From assembly GCF_008000755.1 (NCBI RefSeq), contig NZ_CP041690.1:1427260-1491259 (forward strand): a DNA stretch of 64,000 nucleotides, written 5' to 3'. Position 1 is the first letter of the stretch, and each line of letters begins with the position of its first letter. Position numbers and translations under genes: made by a program. Source of the stretch: Youhaiella tibetensis (GTDB lineage Bacteria; Pseudomonadota; Alphaproteobacteria; Rhizobiales; Devosiaceae). Of the stretch, positions 56,414 to 64,000 are shown one piece after another. A model generated the notes under the pieces. The model worked only from the letters and a program-made list of their open reading frames with translations. It was not told where the DNA came from and made no database searches.

Positions 56414-57874
56414 TTACCCCGCGAACGGGTTTTCCACCTTGGGCCAGATGTCCTTGCGCGCCTTGCGGTAGGGCGTGGTGGCCGGGGTATTGGGGTAGGG
56501 CTTGCCGGCCGAGCAGTAGATGATCTCGGACGCGATCCTGGAGAAGGAGTCGTAGAAATGGTTGGTCGACTTGATCAGCAGGATCTTCTGCTGCGTCGGG
56601 TCGATGCCCATGGCCGAAAAGAGGCTCGGGTCGAAGCTCTGGGCGCGGGTCGAGTTGAGGATGACCTGGAAACCGTCGAAGGCGATGACGGCAGCGTCCC
56701 CGAAGGGGGCGAAGCTTTCGCCGAAACGCATCTCGGCGTTGCGCACGAGACGCACGACCTTGACCAGCTTGTCGATCGGCTCGCCTGTGAAGGGAGCGGA
56801 CTTGGCACCGAAGCGCAGTGCGATCTCGGCGCCTTCCCCGGCGGCGAAGCAGATCTGCACGGCGATTGGATCCCAGATGGTGCCGACGGCAACGCCCTGG
56901 GCGTTGTGCTTGATGAGTTCGGCAAGAATGACGGTGGCATCGCCCGCGGTGCCGCCACCCGGATTGTCCCAGACGTCGGCGAGAACCACCGGGCCCTTCG
57001 GGGCGGCCAGTGCCTTGGCGACGGCTTCCTTTTCATCCAGCTGCTTGACCATGAAGGTGCCGCGCATGGAGAACAGTTCCATGCCGAGCTTTTCGGCCAG
57101 CGCGTCGCCCTTGGCCTTGTTGCCGTCGGTGATGACGATGACCTTGGTGCCCATCTCCGGAACGTCGCCGGCCATGAAGCCGTGGATGATGGAAATGGAG
57201 AGGATTTCCGGGTCGCTCTTCTCGAGGGCGTAGAGGCGATCGACGAACGAGCGCATCGGGTCCTGCGAGGTCGGGAACACGTCGATCATCCGGCAATCGA
57301 AGACCGACATGACGGGACTGGCCTTGCCGGTCAGCTGGTCAACGGCGATGCGCCAGAGGTCCTCGGCGCGATCGACGAAATCGATGTGCGGGAATTCCTT
57401 GAAGACCACGAAGAAATTACCGGCGGCGGCGCGCCTGGCGGTGAAGTGGCTGTGCGGATCGAGCTCGGCGCAGATGAGGACGTCGGGTCCCACGATATCG
57501 CGCACGCGGCCGAGGAAATCGCCTTCCGGATCGTCGTAGCCCTGCGCGACCATGGCGCCGTGAAGACCGAGCACCACACCATCGACCGGCATAGCGGCCT
57601 TGAGCTGATCGAGAATTTCGTCGCGCAGGCCCTCATAGGTCTGGCGGTTGATGAGGCCGGCAGGGTCGGCCCAGGCAGCGGTGCCTTCGATCAGCTCCCA
57701 ACCCAGCTCGCGCGTGACGCGGCGGCCGACGGTGATGGGGGCCGAGCAGAGCGTGGGCGTTTCCGGATGCTGGCCCGGAGGGGCATAAAGCGACGCTTCG
57801 AAGGCTTTGCGATCGATCGAGATGGGAGAGAAGGTATTGGTTTCGGTCGCCAAGGCTGCGGTGAAGACACGCAC
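56414..57874 (-). CDS. M81-family protein (MlrC-like)
   Basis: The 486-residue protein starts at a GTG and begins RVFTAALATETNTFSP, with AELDPHSHFTARR and VVLADVWDNPGGGTAGDATVILAELIKH in the N- and C-terminal halves. This is the layout of MlrC, which cleaves the linear tetrapeptide from microcystin; relatives are annotated as peptidases of unknown substrate. Candidate metal residues include the Glu, Asp and His of ETNTFSP, LHGAMV and LDPHSH. No transporter gene is adjacent, unlike many relatives. Confidence 0.85.
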   Translation of the reverse strand: MRVFTAALATETNTFSPISIDRKAFEASLYAPPGQHPETPTLCSAPITVGRRVTRELGWELIEGTAAWADPAGLINRQTYEGLRDEILDQLKAAMPVDGVVLGLHGAMVAQGYDDPEGDFLGRVRDIVGPDVLICAELDPHSHFTARRAAAGNFFVVFKEFPHIDFVDRAEDLWRIAVDQLTGKASPVMSVFDCRMIDVFPTSQDPMRSFVDRLYALEKSDPEILSISIIHGFMAGDVPEMGTKVIVITDGNKAKGDALAEKLGMELFSMRGTFMVKQLDEKEAVAKALAAPKGPVVLADVWDNPGGGTAGDATVILAELIKHNAQGVAVGTIWDPIAVQICFAAGEGAEIALRFGAKSAPFTGEPIDKLVKVVRLVRNAEMRFGESFAPFGDAAVIAFDGFQVILNSTRAQSFDPSLFSAMGIDPTQQKILLIKSTNHFYDSFSRIASEIIYCSAGKPYPNTPATTPYRKARKDIWPKVENPFAG

Positions 57875-58026
57875 GATAATCTCGCTGGGAACTGCGTAAG
57901 AAATTTACATGAAATGGCGTCGAAAGAGCGCCTTCGGCGTCATATTAGGGGATAAAGCACTTCTGGAAGAAAGTCACTTACAAAACGAGGGGTTGCGGCG
58001 CTGGGAGGGGGAGCCTTGGCCGGGAT
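57875..58026. other. Gene-free spacer between the M81 and epmB genes
   Basis: This spacer has moderate AT content upstream of the minus-strand M81 start (GAAATTTACATGAAATGG). No clear hairpin with a T-run, tRNA or coding frame is visible. It probably holds the M81 promoter and the 3' end of the epmAB transcript. Confidence 0.5.
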
Positions 58027-59073
58027 CTATCCCTCGGGCGGATAGCGATGCTCCCCGCCCCGGAAGTCGCGCACGGTAAAGCAGCCGTCGCCGCGCGGCT
58101 CGATGCTGGACGGGCGAATTTCGGCCTTGCCGTGCCCGCCGGGGATATCGAGGATGTAGACCGGCTGGCAGAGGCCCGAGATGCGGCCACGCAGGCCGGC
58201 GACCAGCTTCTGGCCTTCCTCGATAGAAACGCGGAAATGACTGGTGCCCGGCGCCAGGTCTGGATGGTGCAGGTAGTAGGGGCGGATGCGCATTTCGACG
58301 AAACCGCGCATCAGTTCGGCCAGGACGTCGGGATCGTTGTTGATGCCCTTGAGCAGAACCGTCTGGCTGATCATGGCAATGCCGGCATCGATGAGCCGGG
58401 CGCAGGCGGCACGGGTGGCCGCGTTGAGTTCGCGCGGGTGGTTGGCGTGGAGCGCCACATAGACGGTCTTGCCGCAGGCGTTGAGCGCGCTGATGAGGGC
58501 GTCGTCGATCCTCTCGGGCTCGACGGCGGGTACGCGGGTATGGAAGCGGACGATCTTGAGGTGCTCGATCTGCGCCAGCTTTTGCATCATCTCGCCCAGG
58601 CGGCGCGGGGAGAGGACGAGCGGGTCGCCGCCGGTCAGGATGACTTCCCAGATTTCCTCGTGCGCGGCGATATAGGCGATGGCCTTGTCCAGCGCCTCGG
58701 GCGTGAGGGTGCCGAGGCCCTGCGGGCCAACCATTTCGCGCCGGAAGCAGAAGCGGCAATAGACCGGGCAGACATGCACCGCCTTGAGCAGCACGCGGTC
58801 CGGGTAGCGGTGGACGATGCCTTCGACTGGGCTGTGGGTGAGATCGCCGATCGGGTCGTCGCGCTCGAGCGCGGTCGTCACCAGCTCGGCAGCGCTGGGC
58901 ACGAACTGGCGGGCGATGGGGTCGTCCGGATCGGTCGGGTCGATCATTGCCGCGACGGCCGGAGAGATGGCGATGGCATAGCGTTCGGCGACGCGCGCGA
59001 CGTCATCGACTTCGCCGGCGCCGATGTAGCCGGCCTGAGCCAGTTCCTGCGGCGTGCGGATGGGGCGGTTCAC
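58027..59073 (-). CDS. epmB: EF-P beta-lysylation protein, lysine 2,3-aminomutase family
   Basis: EpmB turns (S)-alpha-lysine into (R)-beta-lysine, which EpmA attaches to elongation factor P. It starts with GTG, overlapping the epmA stop (GTGA). The 348-residue radical-SAM protein has cysteines 102, 106 and 109 in CPVYCRFC, the ILTGGDPLVLS motif and the PLP-binding-region HPDLAPGTSHFRV. The size is that of EpmB, shorter than true catabolic KamA. The adjacency to epmA and efp supports the call. Confidence 0.93.
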   Translation of the reverse strand: MNRPIRTPQELAQAGYIGAGEVDDVARVAERYAIAISPAVAAMIDPTDPDDPIARQFVPSAAELVTTALERDDPIGDLTHSPVEGIVHRYPDRVLLKAVHVCPVYCRFCFRREMVGPQGLGTLTPEALDKAIAYIAAHEEIWEVILTGGDPLVLSPRRLGEMMQKLAQIEHLKIVRFHTRVPAVEPERIDDALISALNACGKTVYVALHANHPRELNAATRAACARLIDAGIAMISQTVLLKGINNDPDVLAELMRGFVEMRIRPYYLHHPDLAPGTSHFRVSIEEGQKLVAGLRGRISGLCQPVYILDIPGGHGKAEIRPSSIEPRGDGCFTVRDFRGGEHRYPPEG

Positions 59074-60146
59074 GGCAGGCGCTCCGCGACGGGGACCCAG
59101 AGCACCTGATCGATGCGGGCAGCCCCGGTGGCCAGCATCACGAGCCGGTCGAAGCCGAGAGCGACGCCGCTGGTGTCGGGCATCAGGGGCAGGGCGGCGA
59201 GCAGGTCCTCGTCGAGCGGGTAGCGCTCGTCGTAAAGGCGCTCCTTCTCGGCCATTTCCAGCATGAAGCGGCGGCGCTGCTCGTTGGCGTCGGTGAGCTC
59301 GCCGAAGCCGTTGGCGAGTTCGACGCCGCACGCATAGAGCTCGAAGCGCTCGGACACCCGGCGGTCGTCGGCGGCCCGGCGGGCGAGGGCGGCCTCGGCG
59401 GCGGGGTAGCGGTCGAGCACGGTGATGCGGCCAAGGCCGAGATTGGGCTCGACCTTCTCGACCAGGATGCGGCTGAAGAGGTAGGACCAGGTGAATTCGG
59501 CGGGCACGGCAAGGCCGCGCGCGCGCATCTGCGCGGCAAGGGCCTCGGCGTCGGTTTCGCCTTCGCCATTCATGGTGCCGAAAAGGTCGATGCCGGCATG
59601 GCGGGAGAAGGCATCGACGACGCTCAGGCGCTCGGGCTCTGCGAAGGGATCGGCTTCGCGGTCGCGATAGCGCAGTCTGGCCGCGCCAGTTTCGCGAGCG
59701 GCGATGCGCAGCATCTCGATGCAATCGGCGATGACGGCATCATAGGGCTCGTTGGCGCGATACCATTCGAGCATGGTGAACTCGGGATGGTGCAGCGCGC
59801 CGCGCTCGCGGTTGCGCCAGACATGGCCAATGCTGGCGATGCGCCGCTCGCCGGCAGCCAGCAGCTTCTTCATCGAGAATTCGGGCGAGGTGTGGAGGTA
59901 GAGCGTCTCGCCCAGTCCGTCATTGCCGATGGCACTGGTGGCGAAGGCATGAAGGTGCGTTTCGTTGCCCGGTGAGCGCTGCAGGCCCGGCGGATCGACC
60001 AGGATGAACTCGTGGGCGGCGAAATAGGCACGGATGGCCGCTTCGATCCGGTTGCGCGCCAAGAGGATCGGCCGGCGGTCCTCATGCACGCTCGGCGTCC
60101 ACCACGGGGAGACTTGCGGTGTCGAAGAGGCGGGGGGCAAGTGCAA
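59070..60146 (-). CDS. epmA: EF-P lysine(34) lysyltransferase (GenX/PoxA)
   Basis: EpmA activates beta-lysine with ATP and attaches it to Lys34 of EF-P. The 358-residue protein resembles the catalytic core of class II lysyl-tRNA synthetase without the anticodon domain: motif 2 (SIGHVWRNRERGALHHPEFTMLEWY) and motif 3 (GVALGFDRLVM) are clear. No ATG fits the N-terminus; a TTG at 60146 is the likely start, since homology seems to begin at SPWWTPSV. It overlaps epmB and is divergent from efp. Confidence 0.92.
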   Translation of the reverse strand: MHLPPASSTPQVSPWWTPSVHEDRRPILLARNRIEAAIRAYFAAHEFILVDPPGLQRSPGNETHLHAFATSAIGNDGLGETLYLHTSPEFSMKKLLAAGERRIASIGHVWRNRERGALHHPEFTMLEWYRANEPYDAVIADCIEMLRIAARETGAARLRYRDREADPFAEPERLSVVDAFSRHAGIDLFGTMNGEGETDAEALAAQMRARGLAVPAEFTWSYLFSRILVEKVEPNLGLGRITVLDRYPAAEAALARRAADDRRVSERFELYACGVELANGFGELTDANEQRRRFMLEMAEKERLYDERYPLDEDLLAALPLMPDTSGVALGFDRLVMLATGAARIDQVLWVPVAERLP

Positions 60147-60275
60147 GGTCTTTCGTGCTGGGGTCTGGCGGTTTTGATGGAATTGCGGTAAGGGCGCACC
60201 TCGAGATCAATGCGCGGCCCGGCCTAGTTGCCGTTCCTATTAGGCCGCCGCCACCCGTTGAACAAGGAAGAAACT

Positions 60276-60845
60276 ATGGTCAAGGTCATCGCGTCCTCGC
60301 TCCGCAAAGGCAACGTCGTCGAAGAGGATGGCAAGCTCTACGTCATCCTGTTTGCCGAAAACGTCCATCCGGGCAAGGGCAATTCCGTGACCAACGTCGA
60401 CATGCGCCGCATCTCGGACGGCGTGAAGGTCACCCAGCGCTGGCGCACGGTCGAAATGGTCGAGAAGGCCGATGTCGACGAGCGCGCCTACCAGTATCTC
60501 TATGAAGATGCGGAAGGCTACCACTTCATGGAGCCGGAAACCTACGAGCAGCTCACCGTCACCAAGGACGTCGTGGGCGACCAGGCCGCTTATCTCTCGG
60601 ACGGCATGCAGGTGTTCCTGCAGACCTTCGAGGGCGTCGCCATCGCCATCGAGCTGCCTCAGCGCGTCTCGCTCGAGATCGTCGAGACCGAGCCTGTGGT
60701 GAAGGGCCAGACGGCCGCTTCCTCGTTCAAGCCGGCGATCCTCTCGAACGGCGTCAAGACCATGGTCCCGCCCCATATCGGCACCGGCACCCGCGTGGTC
60801 GTGATGACCGCCGACGGCTCCTATGTCGAGCGCGCCAAGGACTGA
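60276..60845 (+). CDS. efp: Elongation factor P
   Basis: EF-P relieves ribosome stalling at proline runs. The 189-residue protein has three beta-barrel domains; the modified loop carries Lys34 in HPGKG, at the position lysylated in E. coli. AAGGAAG lies ahead of the ATG. With epmA and epmB divergent 130 bp away, the whole beta-lysylation module is present, without a visible epmC hydroxylase gene in the window. Confidence 0.96.
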   Translation: MVKVIASSLRKGNVVEEDGKLYVILFAENVHPGKGNSVTNVDMRRISDGVKVTQRWRTVEMVEKADVDERAYQYLYEDAEGYHFMEPETYEQLTVTKDVVGDQAAYLSDGMQVFLQTFEGVAIAIELPQRVSLEIVETEPVVKGQTAASSFKPAILSNGVKTMVPPHIGTGTRVVVMTADGSYVERAKD

Positions 60846-60870
60846 TCGGTCCTCACACGAGCTTCTTGCG

Positions 60871-60902
60871 AAGGCCGGCCATTGCGCCGGCCTTTCGTTT
60901 TT
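60871..60902 (+). terminator. Rho-independent terminator of efp
   Basis: AAGGCCGGC (60871-60879) and GCCGGCCTT (60886-60894) form a 9-bp stem with a 6-nt loop, followed by TCGTTTTTCC. Confidence 0.88.
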
Positions 60903-60927
60903 CCGGGGCGGCTGCTAGTCGTTGCCG

Positions 60928-62481
60928 ATGACCTCAGGCATCCATCACATCACGCTGCTCACCCGTAAGGTGCAGGCCAATGTCGACTTCTACGCCGGCT
61001 TCCTCGGCCTGCGGCTGGTCAAGCGCACCGGCGGCTACGAGGATGCCGAGCAATTGCACCTCTTCTACGGCGACAGCGAAGGCTCTCCCGGCTCGCTCCT
61101 GACCTTTTTCGCCTGGGAAGATGGCTCGCCCGGCCGGGTTGGGCTGGAACAGGTCGGCGAGATCGCCCTGGCGGTGCCGCCCTCGAGCATCGGCTTCTGG
61201 CTGACGCGGGCGCTCCACTACAACGTCAGGCATCAGGGCCCCTCCGCCGAATTCGGCGAACCCGTGCTGCGCCTGACCGATCCGGATGGCATCGTGGTCA
61301 AGCTCGTGGGCGCCGCGATCGAAGGCGGGGCGCCGCCCTGGAGCGCGCATGGCATAGACGAGGCTAATGCCGTCCGCCGGATACGCGGCGCTACTCTCTT
61401 TACCGATGTGCCCGACCAGACGAGCGCCTTCCTCACCACCTATTTCGGCTACCGGCACCTCGCCAATGCCGGTGCGATCGAGCGCCTCGTCTCGCAGAGC
61501 GGCGACGTTATCGACGTGCGCGACGCCACCGGCTTCTGGCCCGGGGCACCCGGCACGGGCGTGGCCGACCATGTGGCCTTCCGCACGCCGGACCGCGATC
61601 AGCTCGAAGTGGTCGAACGCGCGCTGCGCGCCCGCAATTCGAGCATCGTGAACGTCCACGACCGCAAGTACTATTATTCGATGTACGTGCGCGCGCCGGG
61701 CAACATCCTGTTCGAACTGGCCACGGACGGCCCTGGCCTGACCGTCGACGAGACGCTGGAGACGCTCGGCTCGCGCCTCATGATCCCGCCTGAGCGGCAG
61801 GCTAATGCGGAAGCGATCAAGGTGATGTTGCCGCAGTTCTCGATGCCGGACGAGGACCGCATCCGTTACGCCGACCTGCCCTTCGTGCATCGGTTCCACA
61901 CGCCGCCCGACCCCGATGGCTCGACCATCGTGCTGCTGCACGGCAGCGCCGGCAGCGAAGCGGACCTGATGCCGATGGCGGCAAGGATCGCGCCGCGCGC
62001 CACGCTTGTGGGCGTGCGCGGCCGGGCGACCGAGGAGGGGATTGCGCGCTGGTTCCGGCGCGATGGGCCGCTCGGGTTCGACCAGGATGATATCCGCTCG
62101 GAGGCCCGGGCCTTCGAGGCCTTCGTGGAAGGCATGCTGGAGGCCTATGGCATCGATCCGGCGCGGACCACGTTCCTGGGCTATTCCAACGGCGCCAACT
62201 TCCTGCTGGCCGCCATGCAGTTCCACCCCGGCCTCGTGCGCAGCGCCATCGCCCTGCGGCCCGCCACGGTGCTTGCCGAAAAGACCGATGCCGACCTTTC
62301 CGGCAGCCGCGTGCTCGTCGTACTCGGACGCGACGACGCCCTTTTCCACCATCAGGGCGACGAGGTCTTCGCCGACCTCACACGGCTCGGAGCCGACACC
62401 GCCCTGGCCGAAGTCCCGCTCGGCCACGAACTGGGCGACGCCGACATCGAAGTCGCCGGCCGCTGGCTCGCACAGGACTAG
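60928..62481 (+). CDS. Fusion of a ring-cleavage-dioxygenase-like (glyoxalase) protein and an alpha/beta hydrolase
   Basis: The 517-residue protein joins two enzymes normally made separately. Residues about 1-310 hold two vicinal-oxygen-chelate domains (GIHHITLLTRKVQANVDFY start) with likely iron ligands His6 or His7, His215 in VADHVAF and Glu263 in ILFELAT, like the MhqO/LinE-type dioxygenases. Residues about 325-517 are a phospholipase/carboxylesterase-type hydrolase like MhqD, with HGSAGSEADLM as oxyanion region, nucleophile Ser420 in GYSNGAN and a C-terminal histidine in GHELGD. MhqO and MhqD act together in hydroquinone or quinone stress. The ATG at 60928 is preferred to a TTG at 60922. 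Confidence 0.87.
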   Translation: MTSGIHHITLLTRKVQANVDFYAGFLGLRLVKRTGGYEDAEQLHLFYGDSEGSPGSLLTFFAWEDGSPGRVGLEQVGEIALAVPPSSIGFWLTRALHYNVRHQGPSAEFGEPVLRLTDPDGIVVKLVGAAIEGGAPPWSAHGIDEANAVRRIRGATLFTDVPDQTSAFLTTYFGYRHLANAGAIERLVSQSGDVIDVRDATGFWPGAPGTGVADHVAFRTPDRDQLEVVERALRARNSSIVNVHDRKYYYSMYVRAPGNILFELATDGPGLTVDETLETLGSRLMIPPERQANAEAIKVMLPQFSMPDEDRIRYADLPFVHRFHTPPDPDGSTIVLLHGSAGSEADLMPMAARIAPRATLVGVRGRATEEGIARWFRRDGPLGFDQDDIRSEARAFEAFVEGMLEAYGIDPARTTFLGYSNGANFLLAAMQFHPGLVRSAIALRPATVLAEKTDADLSGSRVLVVLGRDDALFHHQGDEVFADLTRLGADTALAEVPLGHELGDADIEVAGRWLAQD

Positions 62482-62487
62482 CCACTT

Positions 62488-62503
62488 ATCCCCAGTGGGG
62501 GAT
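62488..62503. terminator. Possible terminator hairpin after the fusion gene
   Basis: ATCCCC (62488-62493) and GGGGAT (62498-62503) form a 6-bp stem 7 bp after the stop; a run of seven T occurs 20 bp further on, too far for a classical terminator. Confidence 0.4.
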
Positions 62504-62553
62504 GAGCGGGCGGGTGCTTGCAAGTTTTTTTGTCGCAACATCAAATGCCTGCT

Positions 62554-62581
62554 TTGACAACTGCCGGAGCCGCTTCATAGT
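62554..62581 (+). promoter_or_regulatory. Promoter for the MrpA-like gene
   Basis: TTGACA at 62554-62559 is a perfect -35. CATAGT at 62576-62581 follows at 16 bp and matches four of six -10 bases. The start codon lies 72 bp downstream. Confidence 0.5.
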
Positions 62582-62653
62582 TAGGCGGTCAGGCAGATTC
62601 CGCCTTGTGCGTCGCAATCTCCTTCCCAGCCGAAAAGGAAACCCTGCCCACCT

Positions 62654-64000
62654 ATGACAGGCCCAGTGTTGCTGCTCTTTCTCGTCGCGTTGCCGTATGC
62701 CGGAAGCCTCATAGCCGGTTTCCTGCCTACGAACGCTCGCAACACCGAAGCCTGGTTCGCAGGGGCGATTGCGTTTCTCGGGCTGGTGGCGGCGCTGCTG
62801 GCCTATCCGACCATCGCTGCCGGCGAGGTGATCCGCTACGAGATCGAGTGGCTGCCCATGCTGGGGCTGAACCTGGTGTTCCGCATGGACGGCTTCGCCT
62901 GGATCTTCTCGGTCGTGGTGACGTTCATCGGCGTGCTGGTGGTGATCTACGCGCGCTACTACATGTCGCCCAAGGATCCGGTGCCGCGGTTCTTCGCGTT
63001 CCTCTTGGCCTTCATGGCTTCGATGCTCGGGCTGATCGTTTCGGGCAACCTCATCCAGATGGTCGTCCTCTGGGAGATGACGAGCATCTTCTCGTTCCTG
63101 CTCATAGGCTACTGGTATCACAACCAGGCGGCGCGCGACGGCGCCCGCATGGCCTTGACCGTCACCGCCCTGGGCGGGCTCGCACTGCTGGTGGGCGTGC
63201 TCATCATCGGCAACATCGTGGGCAGCTTCGACCTCGACGACGTGCTGGCCTCGGGCGATGCGGTGCGCAACAGCCCCCTCTATATCCCGGCCCTGATCCT
63301 CGTCCTGCTGGGCGCCTTCACCAAGAGCGCGCAGTTCCCGTTCCAGTTCTGGCTGCCCCAGGCCATGGCCGCGCCCACGCCGGTCTCGGCCTACCTGCAC
63401 TCGGCCACGATGGTGAAGGCGGGCGTCTTCCTGCTGGTGCGCTTCTGGCCGTTCATGGCCGGCACCGACGCCTGGTTCTGGATCGTCACCTACACGGGCC
63501 TGATCACCCTGCTGCTGGGCGCCTATTCGGCGATCTTCCAGCAGGACCTCAAGGGCCTCCTGGCCTATTCGACCATCAGCCATCTCGGCCTCATCACCAC
63601 GCTCCTCGGCATGGGCTCCCCGCTCGGGCTCGTGGCGGCGGTATTCCACATCATCAACCACGCCACCTTCAAGGCCTCGCTCTTCATGGCGGCGGGCATC
63701 ATCGACCACGAGGCGGGCACGCGCGACATGCGCAAGCTGAGCGGGCTCATCCGCTTCATGCCGTTCACCGCCACCCTCGCCATGGTGGCGAGCGCGGCGA
63801 TGGCGGGGGTGCCCCTGCTCAACGGCTTCATCTCCAAGGAGATGTTCTTCACCGAGACGGCGGTCCGCAACCCCAACCCCTTCATCGACTATTCACTGCC
63901 CATCGGGGCCATGCTGGCGGGCATGTTCAGCGTCGTCTATTCGCTGCGCTTCATTATCGGCGTGTTCTTCGGGCCGCCGCCCACCGAACTCGACCGCACC
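62654..64000 (+). CDS. mrpA: Mrp-type Na+(K+)/H+ antiporter subunit A (partial, runs off the end)
   Basis: The first 449 residues of a large membrane protein are present. They carry the complex-I NuoL-like proton-channel signatures of MrpA/PhaA: FRMDGFAWIFSVVVTFIGVLVVIYARYYMS, VVLWEMTSIFSFLLIGYW with the key glutamate, FTKSAQFPFQFWLPQAMAAPTPVSAYLHSATMVKAG, and HIINHATFKASLFMAAGIIDHEAGTRD. At least 12 hydrophobic segments are visible. The ATG at 62654 is used, with AAGGA about 15 bp upstream. The long MrpA type rather than NuoL is favoured by the spacing and FFAFLLAFMASMLG segment; the C-terminal half lies outside the window. Confidence 0.88.
   Translation, partial: MTGPVLLLFLVALPYAGSLIAGFLPTNARNTEAWFAGAIAFLGLVAALLAYPTIAAGEVIRYEIEWLPMLGLNLVFRMDGFAWIFSVVVTFIGVLVVIYARYYMSPKDPVPRFFAFLLAFMASMLGLIVSGNLIQMVVLWEMTSIFSFLLIGYWYHNQAARDGARMALTVTALGGLALLVGVLIIGNIVGSFDLDDVLASGDAVRNSPLYIPALILVLLGAFTKSAQFPFQFWLPQAMAAPTPVSAYLHSATMVKAGVFLLVRFWPFMAGTDAWFWIVTYTGLITLLLGAYSAIFQQDLKGLLAYSTISHLGLITTLLGMGSPLGLVAAVFHIINHATFKASLFMAAGIIDHEAGTRDMRKLSGLIRFMPFTATLAMVASAAMAGVPLLNGFISKEMFFTETAVRNPNPFIDYSLPIGAMLAGMFSVVYSLRFIIGVFFGPPPTELDRT

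Noticed and set aside
62654-64000. NADH dehydrogenase subunit NuoL
   Set aside because: It shares the antiporter-like fold, but lacks nuo neighbours and reads more like the MrpA/PhaA type; the missing C-terminal half would settle it.

Overview
The window is a GC-rich, gene-dense piece of a bacterial chromosome. It most resembles an alphaproteobacterium of the Hyphomicrobiales, probably near Devosia or its relatives; this is inferred from gene content, not from a marker gene. Supporting points are the red-type (form IC) RuBisCO operon with cbbR and cbbX, a pqqABCDE cluster, many sugar and peptide ABC importers, an Mrp-type antiporter, a TGA-N9-TCA element of the kind bound by rhizobial RirA, and dispersed GC-rich palindromes. 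No rRNA, tRNA, CRISPR array, phage or transposase gene was seen.

Layout. 1-1865: PadR regulator and efflux adaptor of an RND-type pump that continues off the left edge. 1973-3667: nadC-cysQ. 3749-14001: a LacI regulator divergent from a GH2 glycosidase, a four-gene sugar ABC importer whose last gene has suffered a 695-bp partial tandem duplication, and a convergent GntR regulator. 14036-18304: pqqABCDE on the minus strand, ending in a proline iminopeptidase that overlaps pqqE. 18417-30026: an unassigned LysR gene, cbbR, and the divergent Calvin-cycle operon cbbF-cbbP-pgk-cbbA-cbbL-cbbS-cbbX-cbbE-gph-cbbY. 30181-40380: a minus-strand peptide-type (Dpp/Opp) ABC importer interleaved with three hydrolases (a creatinase-fold M24 protein, an AspA/AstE-like deacylase and an amidohydrolase), with a GntR regulator upstream. 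40583-46702: aldo/keto reductase, iron-siderophore binding protein and MFS transporter, CueR with a DUF305 protein, a second MFS transporter and an NTF2-like protein. 47103-55563: Gfo/Idh/MocA oxidoreductase, a complete sugar ABC importer, an RpiR regulator and a cytoplasmic GH20 hexosaminidase. 55677-56248: a ParDE-type toxin-antitoxin pair. 56414-57874: an MlrC-like M81 protein. 58027-60845: epmB-epmA divergent from efp. 60928-62481: a natural fusion of a ring-cleavage-dioxygenase-like protein with an alpha/beta hydrolase. 62654 to the end: the start of an MrpA-like antiporter subunit.

How it fits together. PQQ synthesis beside a full Calvin cycle suggests a cell that can oxidise alcohols or other compounds with periplasmic PQQ dehydrogenases and fix the CO2, as facultative methylotrophs do; the dehydrogenase itself is not in the window, so this is inference. 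The two sugar loci and the peptide-type locus point to scavenging of plant or microbial oligosaccharides and amide-bonded compounds. The best candidates for undescribed biology are the M24/deacylase/amidohydrolase/Dpp operon, in which the M24 protein has lost three of five metal ligands; the iminopeptidase coupled to pqqE; the dioxygenase-hydrolase fusion; and the structured cbbS-cbbX spacer.
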